From contig NW_014577067.1 in the NCBI RefSeq assembly GCF_000485595.1, forward strand, positions 1,105,509 to 1,145,985: a DNA stretch of 40,477 bases, given 5' to 3'. The DNA is from Priapulus caudatus (lineage: Eukaryota; Priapulida; Priapulimorpha; Priapulimorphida; Priapulidae). A program made the translations under genes and the position numbers. Shown here in pieces: positions 1-10,140 of this stretch (position 1 is its first letter; each line of letters begins with the position of its first letter). The notes beneath the pieces were generated by a model. That model saw nothing but the letters and a program-made list of their open reading frames with translations, did not search any database and was not told where the DNA came from.

Positions 1-55
<55 letters not shown>

Positions 56-86
56 GGAGAGAGAAAGGGAAGGAGCGAGAGAGACA
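1..86. repeat. (AG)n microsatellite
   Basis: A pure AG dinucleotide run opens the window for about 50 bases and then decays into an imperfect purine tract (GAGAGGGAGAGAGAAAGGG and similar). The left boundary lies outside the window. No function is inferred. Confidence 0.95.
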
Positions 87-2600
87 AAACCCGCAGATTC
101 TGCTTCAGGGGTATTTCATCGCGTCAACTCATCTCCCGGTGAAGGTGAAACAGTCATTAGTCACGGTCGAAATAGCTGCTATTATAGCAGGCGTGCCCAG
201 CAGTGCTGTCAAACACTGTCCCATCTGTCTGCTCGTCCATCCAAGCCCAGAAAATAGCCGACCCGTGCGGGGAGCAAAGCTACATATTATGTGACGGATT
301 TTCGTAGACGACTCGATATAATTGATCGATAAAGAACCAGTTTTGTGAATGATGCATGTTTGAGCACGAAATTTAAACATTTTGAAATGAAAACCGTTAG
401 TAGATTGTGTATACGTGAATAGCGGCGAGTCAAATACATTTGATCTCAAATCCATGTTACGTAACAACGTACGGAGGTAAACATTGGTGGGTCAGCAATG
501 TTAACGAATGTGTATTACACACGCATACGCATGCTCCTCATATGAGAACAATATATGAGATATACAGTAAGCCACGTACATCGAACACGGTTGCATTCTA
601 TACAAAATCACGAAATGTTTCCAATACGCTATAGATATGATGCTAACAAAATAAAATAACAAAAAAAAACTTTCGCGATAAGGATTCACGTACCAAATAA
701 CCATACAAACTCTTACAATAAGCCTGCGCACGTTATAGTGCGACCTATATCCGAGCAGAGAGACAACATTATACTAGTTACTTCCCCATTTCACGAACAA
801 CGCAGATAACATGTGATTTAGATACACCGTTGTAATAAAGAAACTAATAATCATAAATTACAGGTTTCTTTAATAGAAAAATAAGAACCTGTCACCGAGA
901 AAAATACGATATATTTCTTCAACAGAGCAAAACGCAGAGGTACAATACAACAGCGAGATATGTTTCCGCTCTAAAGACCACACGAACATGCATCCTTCAC
1001 ACCGAATACAATAAGCTCATCACATTCACAACACGGGTAGCGAAGCTCACATTTCTGAAATGTGATTTATGATGAGGCGTGTTAATTTTACGCCTAAATC
1101 ATGTCTGCTAAACAAATCATAATAATATATTATACGCCACCTCAGATGAGTATATTAAGGAGAATGACCACCTCTTGTGAAATTTCGTGCGCAGAATAAA
1201 AAACAATAAGCATCCATGGTTTATAGCCCCATATAGAATAATAAAATATTCCAATGCGCAGATAGAATACGTTGGTAGGTCGATCACGGACACATGCGCC
1301 AAGTCACGTATATATGCGCCTACGTGAGCTATAACATCTTCTGTTGGGAAATGACACGCACACACGCACACACGCGCGAACACGTACGCACCCACACGCA
1401 ACGCCGCATACCGGCTACGCGAGAGTCTACCCACATCACGAGATCTGATCAGATACCACGTTGTAAAGAATCGAGCAGCTTTTTCACTCACACAGTAATT
1501 ATCTTACAAACGATTATGGGAACTAAATTAGCATGTAGCTCGGGCTTACACACTCGCTGCTACACGAAAGTAATAATATGCTCCTCAAGTGCACAAAACT
1601 GTTTGCATAAGTCATTAAGCAAACTGGCCCACTTTTCATAGAAACAAAAAACTCTGGCTTAGCCGATAGCAGGCACCGCTGGCATTCAAGTACCGCATAA
1701 CACAGCAGATTTATTTACAGGTAAATGGTAAAGCCGACAGGTATGTGATGGGGAGAGGTAATATCGTAGATTTAACAACCGTATTCCGGTTAATTCACGC
1801 TAATACTACTTATTCGGATATAGTAAAACACGTTCAGCCGAAGAGTGAATGTCTTATTAAAATTCTACAAGCGACAATAACGGCAATATAACTCAATTGA
1901 ATTCACATATTAAATTGTTTAAGTTTTTTTCACTGTCCGTCAGGGCCTGATACGCATCGGGAGTGAACAAAAATAAAAATGGTAAATTGTGAATTACAAT
2001 AAAAACAACTTGTTTGACAGAATAAGCTTGTAACAAAAGGAAAATTATTTAGACAAATAGGATTTGACAAATTATAACAAAAGAGAGATCACATTTCAAA
2101 TCATAGTAAAGTTCATTACAAAAGATAATGCTCGAACTATTTCATCAGCAACAATAGCAGCAACCACCAGATTAAATAACAAAATCTTCACGCATTAATA
2201 TATAATACAACACAGCAAATACAACCAAATCCAGATTTTCACAGCTTATTATATCAAGGCATCTAACCCTTACTAGCTAATGCCGTAAGTCGATTCCATG
2301 GACCCGTTTTTCACAGATAACATTTGTAACATTTTTATTCCATTGTTAACATCAATCCAGCCATCAACATCATCATCGACATCACCATCACCATGGTAAC
2401 CATCATCTAGATCGGACTAAAACACTCGACTACGTCTGATGCGTATCTAGCTCATGCTACTCGCGCGGGCACTTCACATATATCTACCTGACGGAAATCA
2501 TCTACCTAGCCTGCAATCAATGTCTGCTCATCAACGCATGCGCATGGACAGGTCAAACCACTAGCTACAAGATGATCATATCCGCCTGCTGCCACTACTC
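87..2600. other. No gene seen; unique-looking sequence
   Basis: Open frames here are at most about 124 codons, occur on both strands over the same bases (for example 1117-1491 minus against 1294-1641 plus), and show no recognisable domain, signal peptide or conserved motif. There is a CA/CG-rich patch near 1350-1402 and an imperfect ATC trinucleotide patch near 2350-2412. I see no RNA gene or transposon end. Intronic or intergenic DNA is the simplest reading. Confidence 0.6.
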
Positions 2601-2603
2601 GTA

Positions 2604-2617
2604 TCTCTCTTTCTCTC

Positions 2618-2671
<54 letters not shown>

Positions 2672-2677
2672 TTTCTC

Positions 2678-2678
<1 letters not shown>
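2604..2678. repeat. (TC)n microsatellite
   Basis: CT-rich tract with TTTC interruptions, running straight into an AT-rich tract. Simple-sequence expansion only. Confidence 0.95.
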
Positions 2679-2756
<78 letters not shown>

Positions 2757-2760
2757 TATA
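2679..2760. repeat. Compound (TA)n-(GATA)n microsatellite
   Basis: A TA run of about 40 bases is followed without a break by a GATA tetranucleotide run at about 2721-2754 and a short TA tail. Compound TA/GATA tracts are common in animal genomes and usually length-polymorphic. Confidence 0.95.
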
Positions 2761-3236
2761 GATAAATAGTTCATATATAGACGTAGAGTGAGCGGGCGGG
2801 CACTACCCCGCAGCCGGTAGCTGAAACGCGCGTGTCTTATGTGCCACTGGTCAGCAGCATGTTACACCAAGCGTGGCTCGCATCACGCAACTCACTTCGC
2901 CCGCAGCGCAACGCACTCGCCTGCCAACGCGCCGCCGCCAAGCGTTTCCTCATTGTGTCAATGACGAAAAACATTTCTGGTGATCATGCCTAGGTTACTT
3001 CAACAGCACCTGGGTCGGTCTCTACAAAGACGTTGCCACCGCCATGCGCGTTCTGGCATGTGGATGAGAATGCCGAGAGAGACCCGGTCGGCATTTTCAA
3101 ACAGTAATAAATGCTCACCGGTGAAGCGAAGCTATTAGTTAATATAGTAAGTAATACTATAATAATAAAGTTCATATATAATAATAGTACGGCATTTTAC
3201 GGACGCTGTTGTCATCCACGGAAGTAGATAATAGCT

Positions 3237-3645
3237 ATCGTAACAGCCTGTCGCAGTATGTCGTCGCTTCACTGACGTGACAATAATGTGTCATCGCGAC
3301 AGATAGCGTTCCGGAGTTGCGTAAACACGATGCGACAACAATTATACGTCACCTTGACGGTCATTCGAATCTTGTGCGAATGATGTCACATTGATGTGGC
3401 GATAATCGGTCACCTTCGCAGACAGTCTTTTGAAACTTGTGAAAATGATGTCACACTGTCGTGAAAATAGTGTGTCATTACGATAGATGGTCTGACAGTC
3501 ACCGGAATTTTGTGAACACGACGCGACAACACTGTGCTACATTGACAGACGGTTACTTGAATCCAGCGAAAATGACGTGACATTGACAAAAATGCGTCAC
3601 AGTGGCTTACAGTCTTAGAATTTTGTTAAAATGATGTGAAAACTC
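3237..3645. repeat. Degenerate ~60-bp minisatellite
   Basis: Six to seven diverged units of about 55-65 bp can be laid under one another. Each carries a GTCA(C/T) start, an ACAG/GACAG word, a TTTTGTG(A/C)A stretch and an (A/C)GATG(T/C)GACA word, the last recurring as GATGCGACA, GATGTCACA, GATGTCACA, GACGCGACA, GACGTGACA and GATGTGAAA. Divergence between units is high, so the array looks old. It ends just before a poly-C run at about 3664-3673. No coding frame is conserved across units. Confidence 0.65.
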
Positions 3646-3751
3646 TGAACTGCGTTCCATTAACCCCCCCCCCGCACCATTCAATTCAATGACGGCAAAA
3701 AATCAAAGCGAGAAATCAAAGTTAGAATCGTGCATGTTTTGGTGAATCTAT

Positions 3752-3806
3752 GAACGTGAAAAAATGTGAATGAACGTGAATGTGAATGTGAACGTGATTG
3801 AACGTC
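3752..3806. repeat. Short GTGAAY hexamer repeat
   Basis: GTGAAT and GTGAAC words, some preceded by GAAC, recur about six times with small spacers. The array is imperfect. Confidence 0.6.
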
Positions 3807-4115
3807 TAAGACATTTTAGCGTGACTATAGACAGTTTCTGTTACTCAAAGCAATAACGGCAAGTATCGGAATAGTCGGAAAAACACGAGAACGGTCGGGA
3901 AATTTGTTCGAAATAATTACTCTAAAACACAAACATTTATAAACAGATGACAGCTGCTGCACTCGAGAATTTTGTGGCGTATCGATCAGCTGGTGATGAG
4001 GTGAGAATGGTTGCCCGAGAAATTAATTGTTCTGCTTCGTTGAAATAGTTCACAGAGACACTGTAGGTAGGTAGACCTACTCGTGCACAATAGCCTTCTA
4101 ATGAAGAATAACGAC

Positions 4116-4188
4116 ATATTAACAAGAGCTAATAATACCTATTAGGTATTAACCTATACCTATAGGTATTATTAGCTCTTGATATTAA
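4116..4188. mobile_element. Palindromic mini-element A, CAAGAGC type, with 7-bp TSD
   Basis: The element body is 4123-4181 (59 bp). It starts CAAGAGCTAATAATACCTA and ends with the reverse complement of the same word, so most of it folds into one hairpin around a short AACC-type loop. Both sides carry a perfect 7-bp direct repeat ATATTAA (4116-4122 and 4182-4188), which fits a target-site duplication. The first 19 bases recur identically at 29522-29540. There is no coding capacity. It belongs to the family described in the findings. The superfamily is not recognised. Confidence 0.8.
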
Positions 4189-4335
4189 CTGACTGTGGGA
4201 TATAGCGTGATATGTAACCGATACAAAGTTCAACTTGGTTTTTCGACACGCACGCGCACGAGTCTATCGACAAGTGCCCTGCAACGATTTACAGCCGGGG
4301 AAAATTGGGAGTAGCCGGTTAGTTTCTCCAGATCA

Positions 4336-4349
4336 CCACCAGAGGGCAC
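4336..4349 (+). promoter_or_regulatory. CTCF-like core motif
   Basis: CCACCAGAGGGCAC matches all 14 positions of the bilaterian CTCF core consensus CCASYAGRKGGCRS. This is a pattern match only. Chance occurrence in 40 kb is possible, and no neighbouring gene gives it a role. If the organism is a bilaterian, it is a candidate insulator or loop-anchor site. Confidence 0.3.
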
Positions 4350-5207
4350 CACGTTACAGTGGCGGTCGAGCATGTAGGCGCAGATGCGTATTTTCAGGAA
4401 TGAGCGAACATTTTTAGGGGCCTTTCAGCACACTGGCCCACTCTGTGCCACGGCACGGCACGCAGTTGTGCACAATATATTGCGATCAGTGGCCGTGACA
4501 AGGCCGTGCATTCACGCCCAGCATCCGTAGCTTAGAGTAAACACGCGAATTCTTCCTCAGCTCTCTCTCTCCCCATCAGCTGAAATGTTATGACATATCT
4601 GCACGCAGCACACACACACGACCCTAAAATAACTAGCCCGTGTACCGGAGGAAGGTGCATTGCGCGCTCAACACATGGAGATGTATATGAATGCACAACG
4701 TCGCTGTTGCATCTTAACGACGACGTTTTTTAAATAAATAACGGTGATAAAAAACAAAACAAACGCCTCATAGTCTAGACTGATAGTACTACTTATGGAA
4801 CAGCCCTCCCGCCTACACAGAAGCCAATAAAATGCCAAGAAAAGGGAGACGGGTTGCATGCCAGGGCCGTAGCTTCCGGAGAAAGGGGGAAAAGGGGCAG
4901 TTTCCCAATTCCTCAAACGAATGTAGATACTATGATACGGTCAACAGCCAATGTCGAAATGCCTACGGTCAACTGTTCAGAATACAAATCATGCCCCCCC
5001 CACCCCCGCACAGACAAAACTAGTTAGCCACGACTCTGCCAATGCGCTCCACATAGCCCTGAGTTATGTTGCCTGTTATTTTCCAAATCACCATTACTTT
5101 TTGGTGCTGGGTTACAAAATTTAATCTGTGGCCTATTTTGATTTGAAATACACTTATTTACTCGTCACACGCGTGATACTCGAATACACCAGATCGATTG
5201 TAAAGAC
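4350..5207. other. No gene seen; possible old transposon end near 4862
   Basis: There is no supported gene. From 4862 the sequence reads CAGGGCCGTAGCTTCCGG and then a purine-rich GGGGGAAAAGGGG stretch. This resembles the CAGGGGCGTAGC-type termini of non-autonomous animal transposons known to me, but I see no partner end and no duplication, so it stays a weak suspicion. The 4832-5023 frame over it is only 63 codons. Confidence 0.3.
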
Positions 5208-5242
5208 ATCTTATCAGGAGTCTATCAGACTCCTGATCTTAT
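5208..5242. mobile_element. Minimal 21-bp palindromic element B with 7-bp TSD
   Basis: Body 5215-5235 is a 21-bp palindrome with 9-bp perfect arms (CAGGAGTCT and AGACTCCTG) around a 3-base loop, ATC. It is flanked by perfect 7-bp direct repeats ATCTTAT at 5208-5214 and 5236-5242. The CAGGAGT end is shared with the copies at 25619, 35068, 11144 and 31400. It is either the smallest internally deleted member of the family or a footprint of both ends joined together. Confidence 0.7.
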
Positions 5243-5644
5243 TCATTGGGGATAAGCACACACGTCGGTACTTGCGACGTCATGTCTGATGAAGAGAAAG
5301 CTCAGGGAGACGGGCAACAGGGAGATCCTGAGCAAAACATGTGACTAACTATGTCACAAAACCTCTCGAAACTGGTTCTTGTTACCGCTGAAGCAGACGA
5401 GTACTGACCACGCACTCCTTTATCTGAGGAAGAATTCGCAAGGCTACACTCCGTGCGGCGATGGGCTGGCTAGTCTTCTTCCGTGTTAAACAATAACTCA
5501 CATATACGGGGGTTGTACGTTTGTGTAGTTTCAGGCACAACTACATGTATCGGGACTTGTGTCCAATGGATTGCAATCGCTTATACACTCCACGTAAAAA
5601 GTAGCACTACAAAGCTAAACAAAATCAGGCAAAAGACTCATAAT

Positions 5645-5710
5645 ATTAGGAGTACATAATAAAGGGATCGCGCTATTATGTATTCATGATAATGCAAATT
5701 CATTATCATG
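5645..5710. repeat. Pair of adjacent perfect hairpins
   Basis: TACATAATA (5653-5661) pairs with TATTATGTA (5674-5682), and CATGATAATG (5685-5694) pairs with CATTATCATG (5701-5710) across a 6-base loop. The first hairpin is preceded by AGGAGT, so AGGAGTACATAATA resembles the CAGGAGTNNATAATA end of the palindromic family. No clean 7-bp duplication is seen. It could be a diverged copy. Confidence 0.45.
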
Positions 5711-6071
5711 TTATTAAAAAAATTGGATGCTTATTATGCAATCCGAATCTAATAATTGTTTTTTTAAATTGACCATGAATTTAAAGTCAAACACGCATTA
5801 TCTAACCTTGAGCGTTTTGAGAAATCGATTTGACAAATGGACATATTATCAAGTGATTTTCTGGCAATTTTCTCTTCAATTTAAGTAGGCACTATTTTCT
5901 TTAACGATCACAGTCACAAAGTCACATAAACCACGCTGTTTACCAGACCGCACAGCTGTATGGAAATCGCTTTAATATTGTTGACAGGCTTATTTATAGT
6001 AAAAAATAGGGAACGCGTCTGACAGATGGAGATGCCTTGCACGCTAATATGGAAAGTTAAGTGCACACATT

Positions 6072-6316
6072 ATGGCAAACCAATCAACATGGAGTGTGGA
6101 TGCGGACCTAAACAAGATATGTATTACATATGAACAGTATAGAAGCACACTCAACAGACTACTATTAAGGAATTTATTGTGTGTCATAACCGAACATGCA
6201 TTTATTGATTTAATGTTTCAGGAAATAAAGTTGTTATGCTTAATAGTTGCTGAAATGCATACGATTAACTATTCAGTGTTTGCAGAAAATTTGCAGAAAA
6301 TCATCCCAGCAACAAC

Positions 6317-6359
<43 letters not shown>

Positions 6360-6479
6360 ACAGCTACAGGCTACAGTCAACAGCAGCAACAGCAGCACCA
6401 GCACCAGCTATCTGAGCAAGTACGTACAAGCATGCAAGCAGCGCACACGCTAGGTGGACGGGTGAAATCCTATATATAG
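6072..6479 (+). CDS. Doubtful ORF with poly-Ala and Gln-rich runs
   Basis: This is a 135-codon frame. The ATG has A at -3 and G at +4. Residues about 1-80 are hydrophobic and unremarkable, about 84-95 are poly-alanine from a GCA microsatellite, and about 103-113 are glutamine/histidine-rich. Poly-Ala/Gln tracts occur in real animal regulatory proteins, but the GCA repeat by itself opens this frame. No domain is recognised, no splice partner is visible, and the frame stops just before a large minisatellite. I think it is more likely spurious than real. It could at most be one exon. Confidence 0.12.
6308..6357. repeat. (ACA)n/(GCA)n trinucleotide repeat
   Basis: Four ACA-type triplets are followed by a near-pure GCA/CAG run. 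A second, weaker CAG/CAA patch follows at about 6377-6408. Confidence 0.9.
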
Positions 6480-6564
6480 CCGATAGCCGTGCATAACTCT
6501 GAGCCCCGTTCAACACGTCAGTGCAGCTGAACCACCAGTCAAACACGCAGCAAATTCTAACTAA

Positions 6565-6990
6565 GGCCCCCACACGCACGCACGAACACACGAATGCACG
6601 AATGAACGCTTGCACGAACGCACAGACGAACGCACACACGCACGAACGCACACACGCACGAACGCACACACGCACGAACGCGCGAACGAATGCACGCACG
6701 AACGCACGAACGCACGAACGAATAAACGCACGCTGGAAAACACGAATGATCGCACGCACGAACGCCCGAACGAACGCACGAACGAACGAACGAATAAACG
6801 CACGCACGAACACACGAATGAACGCACGCACGAACGCCCGAACGAACGCACGAACGCGCGAACGAATGCTCGCACGAACACGCGCGCGAACCCAAGAACG
6901 AACACGCGTGCGAACACAAGAATGAACGCACGCACGAACGCACGCACGAATGCACGCACAAACGCACGCACGAACGCACGCGCGCACATA
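6565..6990. repeat. CGCACGAA-type minisatellite
   Basis: About 425 bp of 4-bp and 8-bp words (ACGC, ACGA, CGCACGAA, CGAACGAA, AATAAACGCACG) recur with higher-order blocks. One block containing CGCCCGAACGAACGCACGAA occurs near 6763 and again near 6833. The array lacks stop codons in most frames, so it produces long Arg/Thr/His-rich (plus) and Cys/Val/Arg-rich (minus) translations in several frames at once. These should not be annotated as genes. Confidence 0.9.
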
Positions 6991-7885
6991 CTGACCAAAT
7001 GACCAATCGTGACCGAGTGTCGCTCTACGTGACTTAGTGCTCGAGATTACAGAGATGCGCGCGGATTACATCCCAGCTAAGCGTCCGAACAAGATAAAAG
7101 AAGAAACAGACGAGAAAAAAACACGGCCCACGATCCAGGAAGTGATGTTTTGTGCGCGTGCATAGAGAGAAAAGTGTTGTTGTTGTTACACACTGCCGTG
7201 TAAAAGGCACTTAGTGCGACATGCGCGGCCGGGATTTACCGTTTAAAGGTCAAGCCTAATCCGCAGTGCCGCCAACCAAACAAATTCCTATGAGGGGGGA
7301 GGGAGGCAAAATTCCATAAGTCAGCTGAGTAAGGACGATGGAGGGTCGCAGCTCTCAGACCACATGTGCATGGTGTGGCAGGGGTGGGCGCAGGTGAGAT
7401 GAAGACTTTCACGGATAACTTACATTATGGTCAACACTTATTTTAAGGTTATTTACATTTATCGGACTTTTATTTGTATTTGAAATCCGCCACGATCTCC
7501 GAAGGAAAATGGCCTCTTTGCACGCGCACGCACACGCACATGCACACGCACCCGCTGCCGTTCGTTTCTGGGCCACCCCATATATAGCCGCGAGAAGATA
7601 ATCAAGCTATTGTGGACAAGGGTCACACGCGTGACACACGCTGTGTATTCGTGTCACCGGCGTGCGGTATGTATGCGTGTGGGGGGCAGCGAGGCGCGGC
7701 CGGCGAGCATTTGACGAAAACGGTTGTTTGTGCGCGCACGCTCGCTATATAAAGAAAAATTCAGGCCGCCGCCAATTTACGATCGTCGACGCATGGCGGC
7801 GCGACGATACATGTATCGCAGATTTAACAAGCCTTCGAGCAGAAGTCAACGTCACTCGGTCAGGTTAACAGGCCGGTGACATGTT
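6991..7885. other. No gene seen
   Basis: The sequence is mixed and unique-looking, with a CACGCACA-rich patch at about 7519-7553. No recognisable coding region, RNA gene or transposon terminus was found on either strand. Confidence 0.55.
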
Positions 7886-8160
7886 AGTGTCTCCACTGCA
7901 GGGCAGTGTTTCCCCCTGCGGTGTTTCCCCTGTAGTGTTTCCCCCTGTAGTGTTTCCCCCTGTAGTATGATACTACAGGGTGAAACACTGTAGGGGGAGT
8001 TAGTATCTTCTTCTACAATGTTTGCCCTGCAGTGTCTCCCCCTGCAGTGTTTCCCCTTGTAGTATGTTCCCATACAGTGTTCCCCCTGTAGTATCTTCCC
8101 CTGCAGTGTCTTCCTCTACAGTGTTTCACCAGCAGTGTTTCCCCCTGCTGCTGTTTCCTA
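7886..8160. repeat. ~15-bp CCCCCTGTAGTGTTT minisatellite with internal inversion
   Basis: Units of about 15 bp (GTGTTTCCCCCTGTA and variants with TGCAG, ATCTTC or ATGTTC) run along the array. In the middle, two units stand in the opposite orientation. The switch point is a perfect palindrome with 11-bp arms, CCCTGTAGTAT (7958-7968) and ATACTACAGGG (7970-7980), around one base. Minus-strand frames across the array translate as GETLQGETLQ-like repeats, a by-product of the 15-bp period and not evidence of a protein. Confidence 0.85.
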
Positions 8161-8390
8161 CTTACATATATAGTGGTCACAAAGGAGCTGCGTGAGCCGC
8201 GCTTCGTTGATTTTTCATGTAACGGTCTCGCGCAATTTCTGCAGAAAATTCCCGAAAGAAAAAGCCGAAGTAACGCGCATGCCCGTACAGTCACGCGAGA
8301 CGCGGACGACTATTGCAGTGTGAGATGCATCGGGAGTGCACGTACTCGTCCGACAGGGGGTGGATCGATCGCAGCGCCATCGCTACACTA

Positions 8391-8555
8391 TACAGTCGTT
8401 CCCGCTTCATAGGGACCCCGGATAAACGAACGCATCGTTTTAATGATACATGTCTTTTGAAAACAATCCTTGCTTATAGAAGTCGCTATATGTATTCACC
8501 GCTTAATCGGGCCATTTACATGGCTCCCGACCTGTCCCGATAGGGTGTCACTGAG
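8391..8555. mobile_element. pogo-like MITE, family 2 (degraded)
   Basis: The likely body is 8393-8553. The left end reads TACAGTCGTTCCCGCTTCAT, followed by CCCCGGATAAACG. Toward the right end come CACCGCTTAATCGGG and CTCCCGACCTGT, and it closes with GTGTCACTG. The same blocks, in reverse orientation, make up 21421-21616. A CAG start, a CTG end and a TA at the left edge fit pogo/Tigger-type Tc1-mariner MITEs. The right flank is AG rather than TA, so one duplication is mutated. No transposase is present. Confidence 0.55.
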
Positions 8556-9094
8556 TGGTTAATTGCGTCAGACAGCCGTGGCAACCTTACGATTGAATAC
8601 GCTTAAATCAATCCACTGACAATCACGCATATATTAGATTATGAATGCGGCATCCTAAATATCCTTCAGTTCCAAAATTTCAAACAATTTGTTCTTGAAT
8701 ACGTAACAAATTCTTATACAAAATATTCAAAAGGATATGTGAGTTTGCATCATGCAACAGAATTGTCTGCAATAATGTGTTAACGTTAATAAAATACGCA
8801 GTAAGCCATTTACTGGTCAAAACAACTCAGACTGCACTAAAGTGCGCCATTTTTGCTTTTTTTTTGCAATTTGCACCGCACAGAATCAGATATGCGACTA
8901 CGCCATTAGTTGAAATCGAATGGGGAATACTTCTATCGGAAGTAATTTTAATCTCTCGCTGTTCGTACGAATTTTCGCAACAGAATTTATCGATACAGCC
9001 TCTCCTACTACAAAGCCACACACGATTTGCTATATATCGATGCTATATACACGATTACTAATATATCACGTAAAATAATTTCATTCCACTACCC
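8556..9094. other. No gene seen
   Basis: AT-rich unique sequence. The two overlapping frames on opposite strands (8777-9061 plus and 8827-9021 minus) show no recognised protein features. Confidence 0.55.
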
Positions 9095-9414
9095 TACCCT
9101 ACTTTTAAACCATGGTCGCACCTCGGGAAGAGTGAATCTGTGCTCAAAACTACCCGATTTAACCACGAAACCTAGTTAGCTTCAACTCAGATGAACCTAA
9201 ATATTTTTTTTTAAATCACCGTATAAACCGTTAAAATTGTTGACACATAGCATGTCGAGTTTTGAGCAGAGTCGATTTTAATACGTTAACAGGTAATTGT
9301 GATTTTTTTCACAAGTTGAAAATGAGTGTTCATAAAACGTTGCCTTCAAACAGGCCCGAGTTGTCTATTATTTATTACCGCCGAGCAAACAACAGCCTGT
9401 ACAACCGCGCTGAG

Positions 9415-9950
9415 CAAACCTGCGCACGCACACACGCACGCACGCACACACACACGTATACAGACAAAATCCGAAGTACGCACGCACGCACGCACGCAAG
9501 CACGTACAAAGACAAGCGCAGAAGTACGTACGCGCGCATGCACAAACGCACACATGCACGCACGCACACACGTAAACAGACAAGCGCAGAAGTATACTAC
9601 GCGCGCACGAACACACACATTCACGCACACACGCACGCACGCACACACACACGTATACAGACAAAATCCGAAGTACGCACGCACGCACGCAAGCACGCAC
9701 GAGCGCACGTAAACAGACACGCGCGCACGTACGCACACATACACGCACGCACACACGTAAACAGACAAGCGCAGAAGTACGTACGCGCGCACGTACGCAC
9801 ACATACACGCACGCACACACGTAAACAGACAAGCGCAAAAGTACGTACGCGCGCACGAACGCACACATACACGCACGTACACACGTAAACGGACAAGCGC
9901 AGAAGTATACTACGCGCGCACGAACACACACACGCACGCAGTACAGTCTC
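9415..9950. repeat. CACG-rich minisatellite with ~64-bp higher-order unit
   Basis: CGCACGCA and CACACG words are organised around a recurring block CGTAAACAGACAAGCGCAGA. Successive copies near 9755 and 9819 are about 64 bp apart. A second block type carries GTATACAGACAAAATCCGAA (near 9456 and 9654). Long frames across it on both strands are repeat translations. Confidence 0.85.
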
Positions 9951-9975
9951 ACTCGGCGAACACCAACACGCAGAC

Positions 9976-9989
9976 GCACCAGGGGGCGC
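9976..9989 (+). promoter_or_regulatory. CTCF-like motif (13 of 14)
   Basis: GCACCAGGGGGCGC differs from the CTCF core consensus only at its first base and is followed by AGC, as in many strong sites. The inverted copy near 13883-13895 has lost one C of the run. Pattern match only, with no gene nearby. Confidence 0.3.
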
Positions 9990-10140
9990 AGCAGTAGACT
10001 CATGCGCTTCATTTCTCACGTCATTCTATCGTCTCTTTACAAGAGATCATCATCGCTCCCACGCTACATTAAACACATCGTTCTATAAGTGCCGACCATC
10101 AAACGCACGTGTCAATGTCGTGCCAATTTCCTTCCGCTCT

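Larger units (their letters stand above)
9095..10140 (+). repeat. Segment A, inverted partner of 13725-15197
   Basis: From TTTTAAACCATGG near 9103 to the CT tract near 10140, this segment reappears as its reverse complement at 13725-15197. One anchor is TAGACTCATGCGCTTCATTT at 9995-10014, whose exact complement lies at 13857-13876. Others are the TCACAGGTAATTGTGA-type region and GACAACGGCGGGCCTGTTT against the bases near 9353. The copies differ by many single-base indels and by the length of the central minisatellite. Confidence 0.85.

Noticed and set aside
6364-7006. Long overlapping frames (up to ~207 codons) on both strands
   Set aside because: All lie in a stop-poor CGCACGAA minisatellite. 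Several frames are open at once, with repeat-unit translations and no domain.
9085-9105. CCCTACCCTAC as telomere-like repeat
   Set aside because: Only two imperfect units. The array is too short to mean anything.
9262-10019. Frames up to ~214 codons
   Set aside because: Translations of the CACG minisatellite. They are not conserved in frame in the inverted copy at 13725-15197.
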